Positions 5,556-6,409 of a DNA stretch of 6,409 nt are shown piece after piece (within the stretch, counting starts at the first letter, position 1; every line of letters begins with the position of its first letter). The stretch covers positions 1-6,409 of the forward strand of contig DVJH01000145.1 of the NCBI GenBank assembly GCA_018710795.1. The letters are read 5' to 3'. The position numbers and the translations under genes are program-made. Origin of the DNA: Candidatus Galligastranaerophilus gallistercoris. GTDB taxonomy: Bacteria > Cyanobacteriota > Vampirovibrionia > Gastranaerophilales > Gastranaerophilaceae. The notes under the pieces were generated by a model that ran no database searches, was not told the origin of the DNA, and was given only the letters and a program-made list of their open reading frames with translations.

Positions 5556-5735
5556 TTATTCTTCAACGTTGATTACGCCTACGGGGCAGCCTTCAGCTGC
5601 TTCTTTAACAGCATCTTCGTTGCCGGCGATTTTTGATTCATCTACAACTGCAACGTCTTCAACTTTGAATACGTCAGAACAAAATGATTCGCAAGCACCG
5701 CAAGCAATGCAACCGTCTTCAATAGTAACTTTCAT
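5556..5735 (-). CDS. [4Fe-4S] ferredoxin, 59 aa
   Basis: Small low-potential electron carrier for cytosolic redox enzymes such as pyruvate:ferredoxin oxidoreductase or hydrogenase. It is complete: ATG at 5735, TAA at 5558-5556. Cysteines C9, C12, C15 (CIACGAC) and the distant C50 (GCPVGVI) match the four ligands of single-cluster ferredoxins such as that of Thermotoga maritima; the fold ends in INVEE. C19 sits where Thermotoga has a disulfide cysteine, but its partner position is A42, so C19 should be free; it is followed by Ser rather than Pro. The protein is strongly acidic. AGGAG at 5746-5742, 6 nt before the ATG, is the best ribosome site in the window, fitting high expression. Monocistronic layout: own promoter region (5736-5820) and terminator at 5505-5537. 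Confidence 0.95.
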   Translation of the reverse strand: MKVTIEDGCIACGACESFCSDVFKVEDVAVVDESKIAGNEDAVKEAAEGCPVGVINVEE

Positions 5736-5776
5736 TTCTAACTCCTTTTTTAATAAAATTACACTTTTTTATGTAT

Positions 5777-5800
5777 CGGTTATAAAAAATATGATAACCG
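5777..5800. repeat. Inverted repeat in front of the ferredoxin gene
   Basis: CGGTTAT (5777-5783), 10-nt A/T loop, ATAACCG (5794-5800), a perfect 7-bp repeat. It lies between the solute-binding protein stop (5821) and the ferredoxin start (5735). No T run follows on the minus strand, so it is a poor intrinsic terminator; it overlaps the likely ferredoxin -10 box and start point, which suits an operator or a 5' leader hairpin. Confidence 0.5.
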
Positions 5801-5819
5801 TAAAATTTCAAAATTGCAA
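5791..5819 (-). promoter_or_regulatory. Putative ferredoxin promoter
   Basis: Minus strand TTGCAA (5819-5814, 4 of 6), 17-nt spacer, TATCAT (5796-5791, 5 of 6). Transcription would begin near 5784, a leader of about 50 nt. Another -10 candidate, TGTAAT, lies closer to the gene but has no -35. Confidence 0.35.
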
Positions 5820-5820
5820 A

Positions 5821-6409
5821 CTATTTTTCTTCATCAATATATATCTCTTCTACGTTATGAATAACCCCGCCCAGAGGTGTCGGGAAGATATTTTTAAATT
5901 TGTTTGAAATTGCAATAATATTTAAAGGGCTGTACAAATATATAACGGGATTATATTCGGCTACTATTTCCTGATATTTATCATACAGCCGTTTTCTTTT
6001 TTCAAAATCCAATTCCAGCGCCGCTTCATCAAAAATATTATCCAGTTCATATTCAAAATCCAAAATTTTATCGGTCGATTTTATGTCATTGTCGCTTCGC
6101 TGGTTAAAAAGGTGCAAAGCGCCGTTATGATGCCACACGTTATACCCCGAATGCGGTTCAAGAGGATTACCGGTGAGAGCAATAATAATTGCCTCCCAAT
6201 CAAGTGTATTTGAGAGCCTGTTAACCAGAGAATTAAATTCGACGGGTTTAAAATTAACGGTAATACCGAGTTTTGACAAATCTTCCTTAATACTGACGCC
6301 CGTTGCTTCTCTTTGGGTGTTTCCCGCATTTGTCAAAAGTTCAAATTCTACCTTATTTCCGTTTTTATCATAGAGAATATTATTTTTTAAATAAAATCCC
6401 GATTGCTTA
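5821..6409 (-). CDS. ABC transporter solute-binding protein, family 5 (peptide/oligosaccharide type), C-terminal part
   Basis: Periplasmic or lipid-anchored receptor that delivers peptides, nickel or oligosaccharides to an ABC importer. The last 195 residues are visible, ending in TAG at 5823-5821; the frame is open to the right edge, so signal peptide and N-lobe are outside (family about 500-600 residues). Marks of the SBP_bac_5 C-lobe, numbered from the first visible codon: FELLTNAGNTQRE (about 22-34), SIKEDLSKLGITVNFKPVEFNSLVNRL, DWEAIIIALTGNPLEPHSG, a NVWHHNGALHLFNQ segment, then DFEKRKRLYDKYQEIV and IYLYSPLNIIAIS toward the end, closing PTPLGGVIHNVEEIYI. The TGNPLEPHSG and HLFNQ wording is what I remember from cyanobacterial members. 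Ligand cannot be inferred from this part. A TTG at 6336 within it is internal, not a start. Confidence 0.92.
   Translation of the reverse strand, partial: KQSGFYLKNNILYDKNGNKVEFELLTNAGNTQREATGVSIKEDLSKLGITVNFKPVEFNSLVNRLSNTLDWEAIIIALTGNPLEPHSGYNVWHHNGALHLFNQRSDNDIKSTDKILDFEYELDNIFDEAALELDFEKRKRLYDKYQEIVAEYNPVIYLYSPLNIIAISNKFKNIFPTPLGGVIHNVEEIYIDEEK

Noticed and set aside
5569..5907. 112-codon plus-strand frame over the ferredoxin gene
   Set aside because: Antisense to a textbook ferredoxin; runs through the terminator side and into the solute-binding protein end.
6081..6373. Alternative frames over the solute-binding protein
   Set aside because: The minus frame ending at 5821 gives a continuous family-5 C-lobe to the right edge; the others show no pattern.

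Overview
The window looks like chromosomal DNA from a low-GC, A/T-ending-codon bacterium with a Gram-negative type envelope. It carries an arabinose-5-phosphate isomerase gene (Kdo/LPS precursor synthesis) and a secreted protein with a Sec signal. The KDPG-aldolase-like protein and the solute-binding protein resemble the forms I know from cyanobacteria. Together with a stand-alone ferredoxin and two proteins I do not recognise, this suggests the non-photosynthetic sister group of Cyanobacteria (Vampirovibrionia/Melainabacteria, perhaps gut Gastranaerophilales). That assignment is an inference from remembered sequence character, not from a search. I see no mobile element, CRISPR array, tRNA or rRNA.

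Layout. From 1 to 817 (minus) lies kdsD, cut off at the left edge inside its CBS region. A 116-bp gap with promoter elements separates it from a plus-strand pair: a small STAS-like protein (934-1200) followed 3 nt later by an eda-type aldolase (1204-1806). The aldolase converges on a minus-strand 5-formyltetrahydrofolate cyclo-ligase (1803-2312), and both stop codons sit in one shared TTAA. Upstream of the cyclo-ligase is a candidate 41-codon small gene (2322-2447, minus), then a HIT-family nucleotide hydrolase (2529-2861, minus). A 91-bp divergent region with two good promoters and a perfect inverted repeat (2893-2911) leads to an exported glycine-rich protein (2953-4050, plus). Next is a 461-residue protein of unknown function with hydrophobic segments (4121-5506, plus). 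A two-way hairpin terminator (5505-5537) separates it from a convergent 59-residue [4Fe-4S] ferredoxin (5556-5735, minus). Upstream of the ferredoxin, and running off the right edge, is the C-terminal part of a family-5 ABC solute-binding protein (5821-6409, minus).

Most genes are housekeeping: envelope sugar precursor, one-carbon metabolism, nucleotide phosphoramidate hydrolysis, electron transfer and peptide/oligosaccharide uptake. The parts worth a second look are the candidate small gene at 2322-2447, the inverted repeat between divergent promoters, promoters so close to start codons that transcripts may be leaderless, the altered aldolase active site with its STAS-like partner, and the two proteins of unknown function.
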